33,045 nucleotides of DNA from Cyclobacteriaceae bacterium (GTDB taxonomy: Bacteria > Bacteroidota > Bacteroidia > Cytophagales > Cyclobacteriaceae): the NCBI GenBank assembly GCA_025350305.1, contig JANXYC010000113.1, positions 1-33,045 of the forward strand, read 5' to 3'. The notes beneath the pieces are model-generated. The model saw nothing but the letters and a program-made list of their open reading frames with translations. It was not told the origin of the DNA and searched no databases. Shown here in pieces: positions 1-8,700 of this stretch. Each line of letters opens with the position of its first letter. The stretch's first letter is position 1. The position numbers and the translations under genes were made by a program.

Positions 1-325
1 ATAGGATTTTAATTTGGGGTTTATGATCAAACAGGAATTAAAAAAGCGCATCTTTAGGAATGAAGAACAAAAATGAGCGTGGATTTTTTGATGAACAATT
101 TCGGTTGGAAAAATTGACCTGTCAAAATGATCCATTGGTAAGGATCCTTCTGAATTGCTCCCAATTAATTTCTTGAAGCAACTTTACCAATGGATCATTT
201 TGACAGGTCAATTTTTCCAACCGAAATTGTTCATCAAAAAATCCACGCTCATTTTTGTTTCTTCATTCCTAAAGATGCGCTTTTTTAATTCCTGTTTGAT
301 CATAAACCCCAAATTAAAATCCTAT
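1..325. repeat. Giant inverted repeat (hairpin) at window start
   Basis: Positions 1-141 are the reverse complement of positions 184-325 apart from one inserted A in an A-run of the right arm. The loop is 42 bases (142-183). The outer end of the left arm is exactly base 1 of the window, and the homology stops at the loop with TTGGTAA. No transposase, terminal repeat signature or credible ORF lies in it. An almost identical 140-bp palindrome is unstable in living cells, so a fold-back assembly or amplification artefact at a contig end is the first explanation. A real recent inverted duplication is the alternative. Confidence 0.9.
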
Positions 326-385
326 TCAACTAAGAGTTTTTAGAGGTGCCCTATAGTCCTTTTATTCCTTTTATTAACAATAGCC

Positions 386-1114
386 GTGTATTGGTACTAT
401 ATGCATCAATTTGGATTTACAGCAAAATCAATTGCGGTTATTCGTACAGACGCTCCAGTAGGTAATTTGCTCTCAGACAGTAGCGTGATATTCCTTAATA
501 AAAATTCATCCTTTGTATTCAGTGATCTTCCCGGTAGTCGAAAGCTTCATTTGTCAGGTGAAGCATTTTTTAATGTTAAGAACGATTCTTTACGGCCATT
601 TTATGTACGCTGTGGTAGAGCCACTATAAAGATAATGGGCGCTTCCTTTTTTGTCAGAGCATATCCTGAAGAAGATACAAAAGTATTTATGATCGAAGGG
701 AGCGCTGAAGTAGTATCCAACAAAAATGTTTACCAGCTAATAACCGGTGAAAATATGACGCTATTGCCCACAAATGAAGCATCGATTAAGACCTACTATC
801 GTGATTCAAATTTTGCTTTCTGGTATACGGGCAATCTGAAATTTGAGGACGAGCTCTTGGAAAATATTCTTAAAATTCTTGAAAAGGAATATGGACTTAA
901 ATTTGATGTAAACAAGCAAGAAATTCTTGCTTGTCGTTTCACCGGGACATTTTACAGGGGTGCCACAATAGACGACATCATCCGCACGCTAACGGGCACG
1001 ATGGGCATGGAGTATAAGATCTTAAATACAAAAAAATATCATCTGAAAGGCAAAGGATGTAGCGCTATCTGGTTATTTAAATCCGGTTTTTCTTATTCAG
1101 TCTGTAATACTTAA
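386..1114 (+). CDS. FecR-family anti-sigma factor, 5'-truncated
   Basis: This is the periplasmic part of a FecR-like transmembrane anti-sigma factor, which normally senses a loaded TonB receptor and controls an ECF sigma factor. A membrane helix is visible (LLFLLLTIAVYWYY), but the frame is open only from 344, after a TAG at 341-343, and the helix starts before the first usable start codon (GTG 386). The usual cytoplasmic N-terminal region of about 80 residues that binds sigma is missing. After the helix come a FecR domain (roughly residues 25-125, with LSGEAFFNV and IKIMGASFFV) and a DUF4974-like domain (about 150-220, with ILEKEYGLKFDV). The protein runs about 18 residues past the family's usual KGKGC end. 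The truncation sits beside the giant hairpin, so it is a pseudogene or an assembly-edge fragment. No partner sigma gene or receptor is visible on this side. Confidence 0.75.
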   Translation: MYWYYMHQFGFTAKSIAVIRTDAPVGNLLSDSSVIFLNKNSSFVFSDLPGSRKLHLSGEAFFNVKNDSLRPFYVRCGRATIKIMGASFFVRAYPEEDTKVFMIEGSAEVVSNKNVYQLITGENMTLLPTNEASIKTYYRDSNFAFWYTGNLKFEDELLENILKILEKEYGLKFDVNKQEILACRFTGTFYRGATIDDIIRTLTGTMGMEYKILNTKKYHLKGKGCSAIWLFKSGFSYSVCNT

Positions 1115-1119
1115 GTATT
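1106..1119. other. Perfect 14-bp palindrome over two convergent stop codons
   Basis: AATACTTAAGTATT reads the same on both strands. It contains the stop codons of the plus-strand FecR fragment (1112-1114) and of the minus-strand gene ending at 1111. The stem is AT-rich and has no loop, so it is not a convincing terminator. It may only reflect both genes ending on one TTAA. Confidence 0.6.
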
Positions 1120-1458
1120 GTTGGGGTTTCGCACCTGCATGTTCACCCAACGCACATCCTTCGACCACTTGCAAGCGATTTCATGGTAATGCATAAAAAT
1201 TCTGTTATGAATATCGTGCAATTTCCCCTGAGCCTCTTCACTTTGTGATTTTAATATTTTCAGTTCCTCCATTTTCTGCATGTAATAGAACTGATCGATT
1301 TTTCTATAAACGTGAAGATCAGTATGACCGTTCAGACGGGTAACAAAATTTTGAAGGAGGCCGATCAGTTTATTTATTTTCTTGGGGCTCACTTTCATAG
1401 CATTATCGCCCGGAACGGTTAGTGAAGTGTAAACAGAAGCCGGATGCTTTTCTTTCAT
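1111..1458 (-). CDS. Hypothetical protein, helical, 115 aa
   Basis: I do not recognise this protein. It has no signal peptide and no membrane segment. Residues about 23-95 look helical, with a stretch rich in K, E, Q and L (KMEELKILKSQSEEAQGKLH) that could form a short coiled coil. Its ATG at 1458 is followed by a charged start. The stop overlaps the end of the convergent FecR fragment by three bases. The DsbD-like gene lies 72 bases away on its 5' side and is read in the same direction, so the two could be co-transcribed. Composition looks coding, but no family supports it. Confidence 0.5.
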   Translation of the reverse strand: MKEKHPASVYTSLTVPGDNAMKVSPKKINKLIGLLQNFVTRLNGHTDLHVYRKIDQFYYMQKMEELKILKSQSEEAQGKLHDIHNRIFMHYHEIACKWSKDVRWVNMQVRNPNNT

Positions 1459-1530
1459 TTAACCTAAACCGTATTGAAGAAGGTACTTCACACGTTTTGA
1501 AAAAAAGCAATCCGGCCCTGAATATTATTG

Positions 1531-2016
1531 TTACGGAATTTTCTTCCACGGGGCCACCTCAAGGTTGAACTGCCGTTCATCTACCGGCAGGCACATTTGC
1601 TCATTGCAAGCCATGAACTCAACCTTGCCCCGTACAATAACGGCACCTTGATTAAGCTTAATCTTCTGTGAGAATGTAACGGCGCCCGAATACCATATAA
1701 TGCCCATCATAAGATTATCGTCATAGAATTTAACCGCTTCTCCTGTTTCTTCAACTTTTCCTACCCGTGTATAAGCCCCAATAGACTCAAAGGAGAACTG
1801 GGTGGGAAATGGACCTCCCTCCTCCATAAATTGCGAATACAGGTGCCACCCAGGAAGGATCTCGGCTTTAAATATCAACGTTGCTTCCGGGCCTGTCACA
1901 GGTCCGGATTTAAAATACCATTTCACTTGGTGAACGGGTTGCGCAATACAATAAGGCATTTGTATGCCAAGCTGAAAAATGAGAATTAAAAAAGACTTGG
2001 TAATTCCTTCTATCAT
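1531..2016 (-). CDS. Exported DsbD N-terminal-domain-like protein
   Basis: This 161-residue protein has a hydrophobic N-terminal signal segment (about residues 7-25, ending near YCIAQ). The rest resembles the periplasmic thiol domain of DsbD: a beta-rich fold that starts around VKWYF and ends in the typical VEFMACNEQMCLPVDE segment. Its two cysteines correspond to the redox-active pair of the DsbD N-terminal domain (PF11412 type). In DsbD this domain passes electrons from the membrane core to periplasmic thiol proteins. Here it stands alone, without the eight-helix membrane core or the thioredoxin domain, as is frequent in Bacteroidota, so its electron donor is unknown. Start ATG 2016 precedes the signal peptide. 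The family call is fairly sure; function as an isolated domain is inference. Confidence 0.7.
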   Translation of the reverse strand: MIEGITKSFLILIFQLGIQMPYCIAQPVHQVKWYFKSGPVTGPEATLIFKAEILPGWHLYSQFMEEGGPFPTQFSFESIGAYTRVGKVEETGEAVKFYDDNLMMGIIWYSGAVTFSQKIKLNQGAVIVRGKVEFMACNEQMCLPVDERQFNLEVAPWKKIP

Positions 2017-2393
2017 GACGAAATTAGATGAAATGATATGTTTATATCGTCTTCCTGGTCAAAAACCCTAATGGTTTGTCGGATTTTATAGTGGATTTTA
2101 TGTCTCGACTCGGGTTCCCGCTGTCATTCCTGTTCTGAATGGGTACATTAATTATAAATTTTACTGTTACCTTTTCTATATATGAAGGCTGGTCAATTAG
2201 ATCCTTTCTTCTGAGGATTATTTTGAACTAAAGATTCTGCAAGTACATCACCACTGCCCATGCAAAGGGGTGGCAGCGCTTTCCATTATTGATCATTAAA
2301 AAAAGGTAAAAACTTATCGATACAAATAAACCTGAACAGGAAGGTGTACTTTTCATAAAAGACATCCCTTTGTGGAAGTCAAACCAGTAACAT
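2017..2393. other. Intergenic region without recognisable gene
   Basis: About 375 bases between the DsbD-like gene and the XRE-linked small gene. Short ORFs on both strands here are compositionally poor and overlap real genes. No hairpin with a T-run and no good TAnnTTTG box was found. Confidence 0.5.
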
Positions 2394-2675
2394 TCAGGCA
2401 TCCAAATTCTCCTTTGTCTCATTTTCCGACTGGATTACTTCCAGCAGATCGAAAAGCCCTTGCAGATCGTAAAGAAGATCTTGAAGGTAGCTTGCTTCTA
2501 TTGCCCCTTCATACATCAGGAATTCGATCAACAAGGTGCGGAGGTTTCTGGAGAAACGCTCAACCGGGTGATATTCCTTGAAGCGGATTAGTTCTTCTCC
2601 GACCACCTTGCTGAGAATTGACTTTTTTTGTGTCCTCATTCGTAGCTTGCTTTTTCTTTGATTCCTGAATTTCAT
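2394..2675 (-). CDS. Small hypothetical protein downstream of XRE regulator
   Basis: A 93-residue protein with a very basic N-terminus (MKFRNQRKSKLRMRTQKKS) and an acidic, leucine-rich helical C-terminal half. It has no membrane segment. It starts 8 bases after the stop of the XRE regulator at 2684-3022, so the two are almost certainly co-transcribed from the operator-bearing promoter near 3045. ATG 2675 is the first start; ATG 2642 (MRTQKKS) is also possible. I do not recognise the family. The arrangement resembles a regulator with its small partner, but there is no motif to call it an antitoxin or toxin. Confidence 0.55.
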   Translation of the reverse strand: MKFRNQRKSKLRMRTQKKSILSKVVGEELIRFKEYHPVERFSRNLRTLLIEFLMYEGAIEASYLQDLLYDLQGLFDLLEVIQSENETKENLDA

Positions 2676-2683
2676 AGGACTAA

Positions 2684-3022
2684 TTATCTATGTGCTTCAT
2701 CTTTTTTAATTCTTTTCAGGGGCATGGGATGATTTGCTAAGTACCGGATCTTCTTTTCAGCCACGGACATTGCTTTCATCGCGAGTTTTTCTCCCTGTAG
2801 TTCATAAATGATCTTATCGCTGAGATACGCTATCAGCAGTTCATTCTCATCGACCCTCAAGATGGCAGCTAGTTGAATGACATGCTCACGCGTCGCACGT
2901 TTGTGATTGCTTTCAATCCGGCTTAACAGAGATGGATCGATCTGAAGGCTTGCAGCAACTTCGCGAAGAAGCAGGCCTTTCGCGGATCTAAGGTTCCTGA
3001 TGAGTTTACCAAATGATTCCAT
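2684..3022 (-). CDS. XRE-family transcriptional regulator, 112 aa
   Basis: The N-terminal 65 residues form a Cro/C1-type helix-turn-helix: FGKLIRNLRSAKGLLLREVA, then the recognition part IDPSLLSRIES and a closing helix ending at VDENELL. The C-terminal 45 residues are helical and basic and could dimerise or bind a partner. In Bacteroidota, regulators of this build (GLLLREVAA..., LSRIE, VDENELL) are often found beside DNA methyltransferases as control proteins; none is present here. A 15-bp dyad lies 16 bases upstream of the ATG (3038-3052), which suggests autorepression. The gene leads a two-gene unit with the 93-residue protein downstream. Confidence 0.85.
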   Translation of the reverse strand: MESFGKLIRNLRSAKGLLLREVAASLQIDPSLLSRIESNHKRATREHVIQLAAILRVDENELLIAYLSDKIIYELQGEKLAMKAMSVAEKKIRYLANHPMPLKRIKKDEAHR

Positions 3023-3037
3023 TTGTTGAATTTGACA

Positions 3038-3052
3038 TGACCAAATTGGTCA
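3038..3052. promoter_or_regulatory. Palindromic operator upstream of XRE regulator
   Basis: TGACCAA-A-TTGGTCA is a perfect 7+7 dyad around one central base, 16 bases before the XRE start codon. Its size and symmetry fit a Cro/C1-type dimer site. A second, weaker dyad (TCAGG-TTTT-CCTGA, 3088-3101) lies about 35 bases further upstream. Binding by the neighbouring regulator is inference. Confidence 0.6.
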
Positions 3053-3179
3053 TTTTATATCGCATAATAAAATAAATATTGATTTTGTCAGGTTTTCCTG
3101 ATCAGTATTAGCAATAAAATGCCTTGTTTTTACTTGGCTGGGGAAAAACTGATGCATGACCCCACAGAAGTCGATTATT

Positions 3180-3443
3180 TTAATCAAAGCCTCCGCCAAA
3201 GAACTCTTCAATTGTAAGTCCCATGGAATTGACCATTTTCACAAGCGTGCTTAAGCGCATGTCTTTCCTTCCGGTTTCATATTTTCCGTACTGAGACCTA
3301 TTTATCCCTGTATCATAGGCAAAATCATCACTATTCTTGTATCCCAGCTCTTTTCTCCTTTTCGTGAGCTTCCTTCCTATCACCTTTAACAACTGGTCGG
3401 GATCCTGACTTACCGACTCTGTCTTCTTTTTAGTCCCCTTCAT
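3180..3443 (-). CDS. Small XRE-family regulator, 87 aa
   Basis: The gene encodes a lysine-rich N-terminal tail followed by a Cro/C1-type helix-turn-helix covering most of the protein: IGRKLTKRRKELGYKNSDDFA, the turn and recognition helix TGINRSQYGKYETG, and a final helix with STLVKMVNSMGLTIEEFF. There is no sensing domain, so it is a stand-alone DNA-binding protein. The ATG at 3443 (MKGTKKK) is preferred, because the six residues added by starting at 3461 (MAYFIF) look unlike the family. A short dyad (CTCCT-TATT-AGGAG, 3495-3508) lies upstream. It is separated from the other XRE gene by about 155 bases that contain that gene's operator. Confidence 0.8.
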   Translation of the reverse strand: MKGTKKKTESVSQDPDQLLKVIGRKLTKRRKELGYKNSDDFAYDTGINRSQYGKYETGRKDMRLSTLVKMVNSMGLTIEEFFGGGFD

Positions 3444-3461
3444 GAAAATAAAATACGCCAT

Positions 3462-3790
3462 TAGGGTAGTCAGTATTTACTCCCAAAAAGCATACTCCTT
3501 ATTAGGAGATTAGTTGAGCATTTAGTATTTTTGGTATGTAGTGGACTAGTAGATGTCTCCAATTTACTAAGCCCTGTGAAACCAAAAGTGATGCGAGATC
3601 ATGGGACAGTTCCTAAAAATATTCACCGCTTTGAATGCGGGGTTTCTCTGCTTACTGGAATACCCGGGCATTTCTCAAGCCTCAGTAATGAGGGCAAGCA
3701 AAGCCCAGCACTTTCCACTTTTTTATTCCTCACGCTTCCCAGGCATCCAATTTTCTTAACTGCGAGGAAAGGGCGATATCAATATAAATT
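3462..3790. other. Intergenic region between XRE gene and sigma gene
   Basis: About 330 bases between divergent genes, expected to hold both promoters. The only local structure is the weak CTCCT/AGGAG dyad at 3495-3508. A 90-codon plus-strand frame (3531-3803) covers most of it but looks random. No clear TAnnTTTG box was found. Confidence 0.4.
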
Positions 3791-4363
3791 GTGCGCTTCG
3801 TGAACCAGTTCCGTGGCTATACTGACCAGGAACTAATCGCCTTGCTCATCCAGGGAGACAAGCAAGCCTTTGCAATCCTTTATAAGGAGAATGCCTCAGC
3901 ATTGCTGAACTATGTCAGAAGGAGCATACCCGTCAAAGAAGATTGTGAAGAAATTGTTCAAGAGGTCTTTGAATCGCTTTGGATAAAACATGAAGGGCTT
4001 CATCATGTTACCGCCTTGCGGGCCTATCTTTTCAAGATGGTGAAGTACAAGATTGTGGATTACATCCGGCACAGCCTTGTAAAAAAGAAATATGAAGAGC
4101 ACTATGTCATATTCGAAACCGTGTATGAAAACTTCAGTGAGGCGATGAATGATCCTTCCGATTTTCAACTGCTGCTCGATAAAAGCATATCTGAATTGCC
4201 CGACCGATGCCAGGCCGCGTTTCGTTTGCGCCTCCACGATAACCTTCCTTACAAAGACATTGCTGAACGCATGCAGATCTCGACCAAGACCGTGGAAAAG
4301 CATATATCGGCTGCACTCCAGCATTTGCGAAGCGCCTATCAGAATACATATAAGGCAAGCTAA
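3791..4363 (+). CDS. ECF-type RNA polymerase sigma factor
   Basis: A 190-residue sigma-70 factor of the extracytoplasmic-function class. Region 2 spans about residues 25-95 (YKENASALLNYVRR, DCEEIVQEVFESLW, then LRAYLFKMVKYKIVDYIR). Region 4 covers the last 60 residues (LPDRCQAAFRLRLHDNLPYKDIAERM, then STKTVEKHISAALQHLR, the DNA-recognition helix). Spacing and length are normal. The only suitable start is GTG 3791 (or GTG 3800), since no ATG precedes the conserved start. A FecR-type anti-sigma gene follows after about 220 bases, then SusC and SusD. In such Bacteroidota loci the sigma factor drives the receptor genes when the receptor is loaded, so it probably transcribes the downstream locus. 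Confidence 0.93.
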   Translation: MRFVNQFRGYTDQELIALLIQGDKQAFAILYKENASALLNYVRRSIPVKEDCEEIVQEVFESLWIKHEGLHHVTALRAYLFKMVKYKIVDYIRHSLVKKKYEEHYVIFETVYENFSEAMNDPSDFQLLLDKSISELPDRCQAAFRLRLHDNLPYKDIAERMQISTKTVEKHISAALQHLRSAYQNTYKAS

Positions 4364-4454
4364 TTGCTCCCGTTCGGTATCTTTCCGTTTCCTGCGTTCT
4401 ACTAAGCAATTTCAATATTATCAGGTTTTTCTTGAGCTGGAAAAACTCAACCAA

Positions 4455-4482
4455 TTGTCTAATTTCTCTCAAAATAATTTTG
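4455..4482 (+). promoter_or_regulatory. Bacteroidota-type promoter upstream of fecR
   Basis: TAATTTTG at 4475-4482 matches the TAnnTTTG -7 box, with a TTG at 4455-4457 at roughly -33 spacing. It lies about 100 bases before the FecR start, in the only sizeable gap between sigma and anti-sigma genes. It would let the anti-sigma gene and the receptor be expressed separately from sigma. The match is by eye. Confidence 0.4.
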
Positions 4483-4582
4483 TAAATTCATGGGGGATTT
4501 AAGACCTCATTTCGATTATATGGTTACAGTCATGCTCACCAAGACTGACTATTTCGAGTTCCACTAAGAGAATTGTGCTATC

Positions 4583-5557
4583 ATGGAAAAATCAAATTTT
4601 GACCGTCTTCTGGAAAGGTACATGGAGGACCAGGTCACTGCGGAAGAGAAAAACAAAATTGAAGCGTGGCTGGATTCCAATAAGGCAAAGAATGGAAGGC
4701 ATTTTATCTGGACAAAAGAAGACGAAGAGGAATTGTTCAAAAAAATCACAGGCCGCCTGGACACTGTGGAAGAAATTGTCGAATACCGTCCCAAGGAAGA
4801 TACGATACGCTCCATCCAAGTTAATCGTTGGCTCGCAATAGCAGCTACCCTCTTGTTACTCGTTGCAGTATCATATGTCGTATGGGATCTAATAGATAAC
4901 AGATCGACAACGCAACAAGTCGCGGCTATCAATGATATCGATAAAGTAATCCTGAATGATGGTACAATTGTTTGGCTGCACAAGGATAGTAAATTGATCT
5001 ACTTCGAGAATCAGGATAAGTCCGAACGGCATGCGGAACTGGTTGGCGAGGGGCTTTTCGAAGTAGCTAAAGATGCCAGCCGTCCGTTTATAATTGATTG
5101 TGGTGAAATCAAAGTGAAAGTATTAGGAACAAGTTTCAATTTAAAGACCGGCAAGGGGACCATTGAGTTAAAAGTGCTTACCGGTAAAGTCAATCTTTCA
5201 TCAGCTACTAATAAAGAGGGTATTGACGTGGAGCCTAATAATAAGGTGATCTACGCTGTTAAAGGTGATCTTGAAAAGGTATCTATGGATAAAACAGAGG
5301 TCAATACCCTAGCCATGCGTACAGAATACAATATGCAGTTCAGGAATGCCGCTATGGATCAGATCATTAATAAGATTGAAAGGAAATTTGACGTAAAGTT
5401 TAAAGTTGACAATAAGCAAGTAAATAAGTGCAAAATCACGGCTGACTTTACAGATCATTCACTGGAGAGCACCCTTCGAATGATTTCCGAGGTTTTGGAT
5501 TTTGAATATGAAATAAACGGCAGCACGGTTACCGTAACCGGGAGCGGATGTAAATGA
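4583..5557 (+). CDS. FecR-family transmembrane anti-sigma factor
   Basis: A full-length 324-residue anti-sigma regulator. Residues 1-80 are cytoplasmic and helical (RLLERYMEDQVTAEEKNKIEAWL is typical of the sigma-binding part). One membrane helix spans about 82-101 (WLAIAATLLLLVAVSYVVW). The periplasmic FecR domain covers about 115-207 (VILNDGTIVWLHKDSKL, VGEGLFEVAKD, VKVLGTSFNLK), and a DUF4974-like secretin/TonB-type domain covers about 252-319 (MQFRNAAMDQIINKIERKFD). It should hold the ECF sigma factor at the membrane and release it when the SusC receptor's N-terminal STN domain signals. Compared with this copy, the FecR at 386-1114 lacks everything before the helix. ATG 4583 is the natural start. 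Confidence 0.95.
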   Translation: MEKSNFDRLLERYMEDQVTAEEKNKIEAWLDSNKAKNGRHFIWTKEDEEELFKKITGRLDTVEEIVEYRPKEDTIRSIQVNRWLAIAATLLLLVAVSYVVWDLIDNRSTTQQVAAINDIDKVILNDGTIVWLHKDSKLIYFENQDKSERHAELVGEGLFEVAKDASRPFIIDCGEIKVKVLGTSFNLKTGKGTIELKVLTGKVNLSSATNKEGIDVEPNNKVIYAVKGDLEKVSMDKTEVNTLAMRTEYNMQFRNAAMDQIINKIERKFDVKFKVDNKQVNKCKITADFTDHSLESTLRMISEVLDFEYEINGSTVTVTGSGCK

Positions 5558-5562
5558 TTTTG

Positions 5563-5591
5563 AAAACCTAACCACCTAAAACCTAACCACC
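5563..5591 (+). repeat. Direct repeat upstream of susC-like gene
   Basis: AAAACCTAACCACC occurs twice (5563-5576 and 5578-5591), separated by one base, just after the fecR stop. Similar CCTAACCACC-type leaders precede susC genes in many Bacteroidota, though the role here is unproven. Confidence 0.6.
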
Positions 5592-5643
5592 CGAAATATG
5601 AACACCTCCGGCTTTCTCTTCACAAATACCACTTGAAAATAAA

Positions 5644-5670
5644 AACAGGAGTGTTGTTACCACTCCTGTT
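5644..5670 (+). terminator. Hairpin between fecR and susC genes (terminator or attenuator)
   Basis: AACAGGAGTG (5644-5653) pairs perfectly with CACTCCTGTT (5661-5670) around a 7-base loop, followed by GTGTTT. The T-run is short, so it is a weak terminator or attenuator. It may separate regulatory-gene expression from receptor-gene expression or protect the susC transcript's 5' end. Confidence 0.6.
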
Positions 5671-5691
5671 GTGTTTCCCTCAGTATTAAAT

Positions 5692-5711
5692 CCGGCCCTT
5701 GCAGGGGCCGG
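5692..5711 (+). promoter_or_regulatory. Second GC-rich hairpin in the susC leader
   Basis: CCGGCCC (5692-5698) pairs with GGGCCGG (5705-5711) around TTGCAG, about 20 bases after the first hairpin and 57 bases before the susC ATG. A T-rich stretch follows (CCTTTTTTCG). The two stacked hairpins suggest transcript-level control of receptor synthesis. Confidence 0.5.
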
Positions 5712-5768
5712 CATGAGGGTGCTTTGCCTTTTTTCGAATCAAGGAAACAAAACAAAACTGTTAAAAGT

Positions 5769-8700
5769 ATGAAAAAATGGTTTACTGCTGAAATAAAATT
5801 CTGGAAAGTTATGAAGATCTGCGGAGTGCAATCGGCGTTAGCAATGATCCTGGTCGGAGTATCACTTGCCTACGACGGCAAGAGCCAGATGCTTGAAAAG
5901 AAGATCACCATCAATTTGGAGAATGTTACCCTTGAAGTTGCATTAAGGGAGATTGCGACAGAAGCCAAAGTGAAATTCGTTTATAGCAATGATCAGCTTG
6001 ATCTTAAGGAAAAGGTTTCAATTGATGCTGATCAGCAACCACTGGGAGAATTACTTGATGACCTGCTTACTCTCCGTCAGATAAAATACAAAGTGCATGA
6101 AAAGGAATCTGCGATAACGCTGCGAAGGGACGTACAGCGCGAAGGTGGTCAATCATTTCGTAGTAGGCCAGAGTCGAGGGCCATGCCTGAAACCATAACC
6201 GGAACCGTAACAGGCGGGGCCCAAGCGGAGCCTTTGGCTGGCGTGAATGTGATTATTAAAGGGACGACCGTCGGAACCACCACAGATGGCGATGGGAGGT
6301 TTGCGATTCAAGCAGGAGACAAAGACATTCTCGTGTTTTCATTCATCGGATACGTTTCTTTCGAGACTCAGGTGAGCGGTCGCAGTGTAATTGATGTTGT
6401 GTTGCAGGAGGATGCGAAGAATCTAAACGAAGTGGTTGTCAATGCCGGTTACTGGACGTTAAAAGAGAAAGAAAAAACGGGAAATATTTCGAGAATTACA
6501 TCCGAGGAGATTAAGGCTCAACCTGTTTCCAACTTCCTCCAGACAATGGCCGGCAGGATGGCGGGTGTTGTGGTTACTCAAGAGACAGGCCTTGCTGGCG
6601 GTGGAATCCAGGTACAGATCAGAGGACGTAATAGTATAAACAGCGGTAACGATCCTCTTTACATAGTTGACGGGATCCCCGTACTCTCCACTTCATTAAA
6701 GTCACCTTATTTCGGGTCGGCGTTAGGCAATGGAAATCCTTTAAGTACGCTAAACCCGAATGACATCGAAAGTATTGAAGTGCTGAAGGATGGCGCAGCG
6801 ACGGCAATCTATGGTTCAAGGGGCGCAAACGGAGTTATTCTGATAACAACAAAAAAAAGTGGAGAAGGGACCACCAAGATAGACGTCGGTGTGTCGTCGG
6901 GTTTCAGCCAGGTCAACCGCACTATGAATCTCTTGAACACGCGGGATTATCTGACTATGCGCAGAGAGGCATTTAAAAATGACAATAGAATACCATCCAC
7001 ATCGAATGCCGCCGACCTTTTACGATGGGACACTACTAGGTATACTGACTGGCAAAAACAGCTCATTGGTAATACAGCACATGTGACAAATTTCAATTTG
7101 AGTATCTCAGGCGGTGACAAGCATACGACCTTCCTTTTAAGCGTGGGTTTCTACAAAGAAAGCACAGTCTTCCCCGGAGACTTCGGTTACAAACGGGGCA
7201 CAAGTAATTTCAGCTTAAGGCACAAATCATCCAATGAACGTTTGCAGATATTATTTTCCGCGAATTACGCGCTGGAAGACAACAAGTTGTTTAATGGTGA
7301 TCTGACCAATCCAGCACTTTTGTTGGCGCCCAACGCTCCGGAAGGCTATCTGAACGGACAGATCAACTGGGGTCCGTTGTCAAGCTTTGGGTCCAACCCG
7401 TACGCAATTTTGTTAAACAGATACAATGTCAGAAGTAATAACCTGAGGACTAATGCCCATATCGATTACAAAATAATTAATGGCCTCCAGTTCAAAGCAA
7501 ATCTTGGCTACACAAGAATTCAGACAGAATCCTTTGCTGCGGCACCGGTTGCAGCGATAAACCCTGCATTCGGCGTAACTACCGGATCATCCAACTTCGG
7601 AAGTGGTTCTAACGAAACCTGGATCGTCGAACCGCAACTGGAGTACAAGAGGAATATTGGCGAGAGTTCGCTGACTTTTTTGGCTGGAGCGACCTTCCAG
7701 CAAAGCATGAGAAATTCTTCAACCCTTGCGGGAAGTGGCTACACTAACGATCAGTTATTGGATAATCTCCAGGCTGCGTCCTCCATCTTCGTTGTTGAAG
7801 CTTCAAACACCGAATATAAATACAATGCTGTATTTGGCAGACTTAGCTACGCGCTCAAGTCCAGATATATTTTTGATCTCATCGGCAGAAGGGACGGGTC
7901 GAGCCGCTTCGGACCTGACCGGCGCTTTGCCAATTTCGGGTCAGTGAGTTCGGCCTGGCTTTTCGGCAATGAGGTCTTCATCCGGGAAAATTTTCGATTC
8001 CTCAGTTACGGGAAACTTCGCGCAAGTTATGGCACGTCCGGAAATGATCAGATAGGAGACTACGGATACCTGGACACCTTTTCGGCTACCTCGTTTCCCT
8101 ACAAGGGAGTACCGGCGTTGTTGCCAACGCGGCTGGCAAATCCAAATTATTCCTGGGAAACAAATAGGAAAGCTGAAGTCGGTTTAGAACTTGGATTTCT
8201 TAACGACAGGATTCTTGTAACAACCAGCTATTACTTGAATAGATCGACTGATCAACTTGTAGGTATTCCCGTATCTGCCGTTACTGGTTTTAGCAGTGTC
8301 CAGGCTAACCTGGCGTCAACGGTGGAGAACAAGGGCCTTGAGATTGAGCTTTCGACTGTTAACGTCAAAACTGTCAATTTTTCCTGGTCCAGCAACATTA
8401 ACGTTTCGCTCCCACAGAACAAGCTGATTGAATTTAAGAACCTTGAGAGTTCTTCTTATGCCAACCGGTTTGTGGTGGGTCAATCGGTCAATATCGATAA
8501 GGTCTATCAGTACCTTGGGGTTGATCCTCAGGCTGGGATTCATAAATTCAAAGATGTTGACGGGGATCAGATCATAAGGTCCCCCTTTGATAACCAGACG
8601 ATAGTGAACCTTAGCCCTAGCCTGTATGGTGGTTTTAGCAATACTTTTCAGTATAAGAACTGGTCCATGAACCTTTTTTTCCAGTTCGTGCAGCAAAAGG

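Noticed and set aside
155-343. 62-codon ORF across the right arm of the large hairpin
   Set aside because: It lies within the inverted repeat, has low-complexity composition and no homology feature. It is in frame with the fecR fragment but separated by TAG 341-343, and it does not look like a FecR N-terminus.
3531-3803. 90-codon plus-strand ORF before the sigma gene
   Set aside because: No domain, mixed composition, no plausible start context, and it runs into the sigma gene. It is probably promoter and leader DNA.
4134-4472. Minus-strand ORF opposite the sigma factor gene
   Set aside because: It is the antisense shadow of a clearly conserved ECF sigma factor; its protein has no family features.
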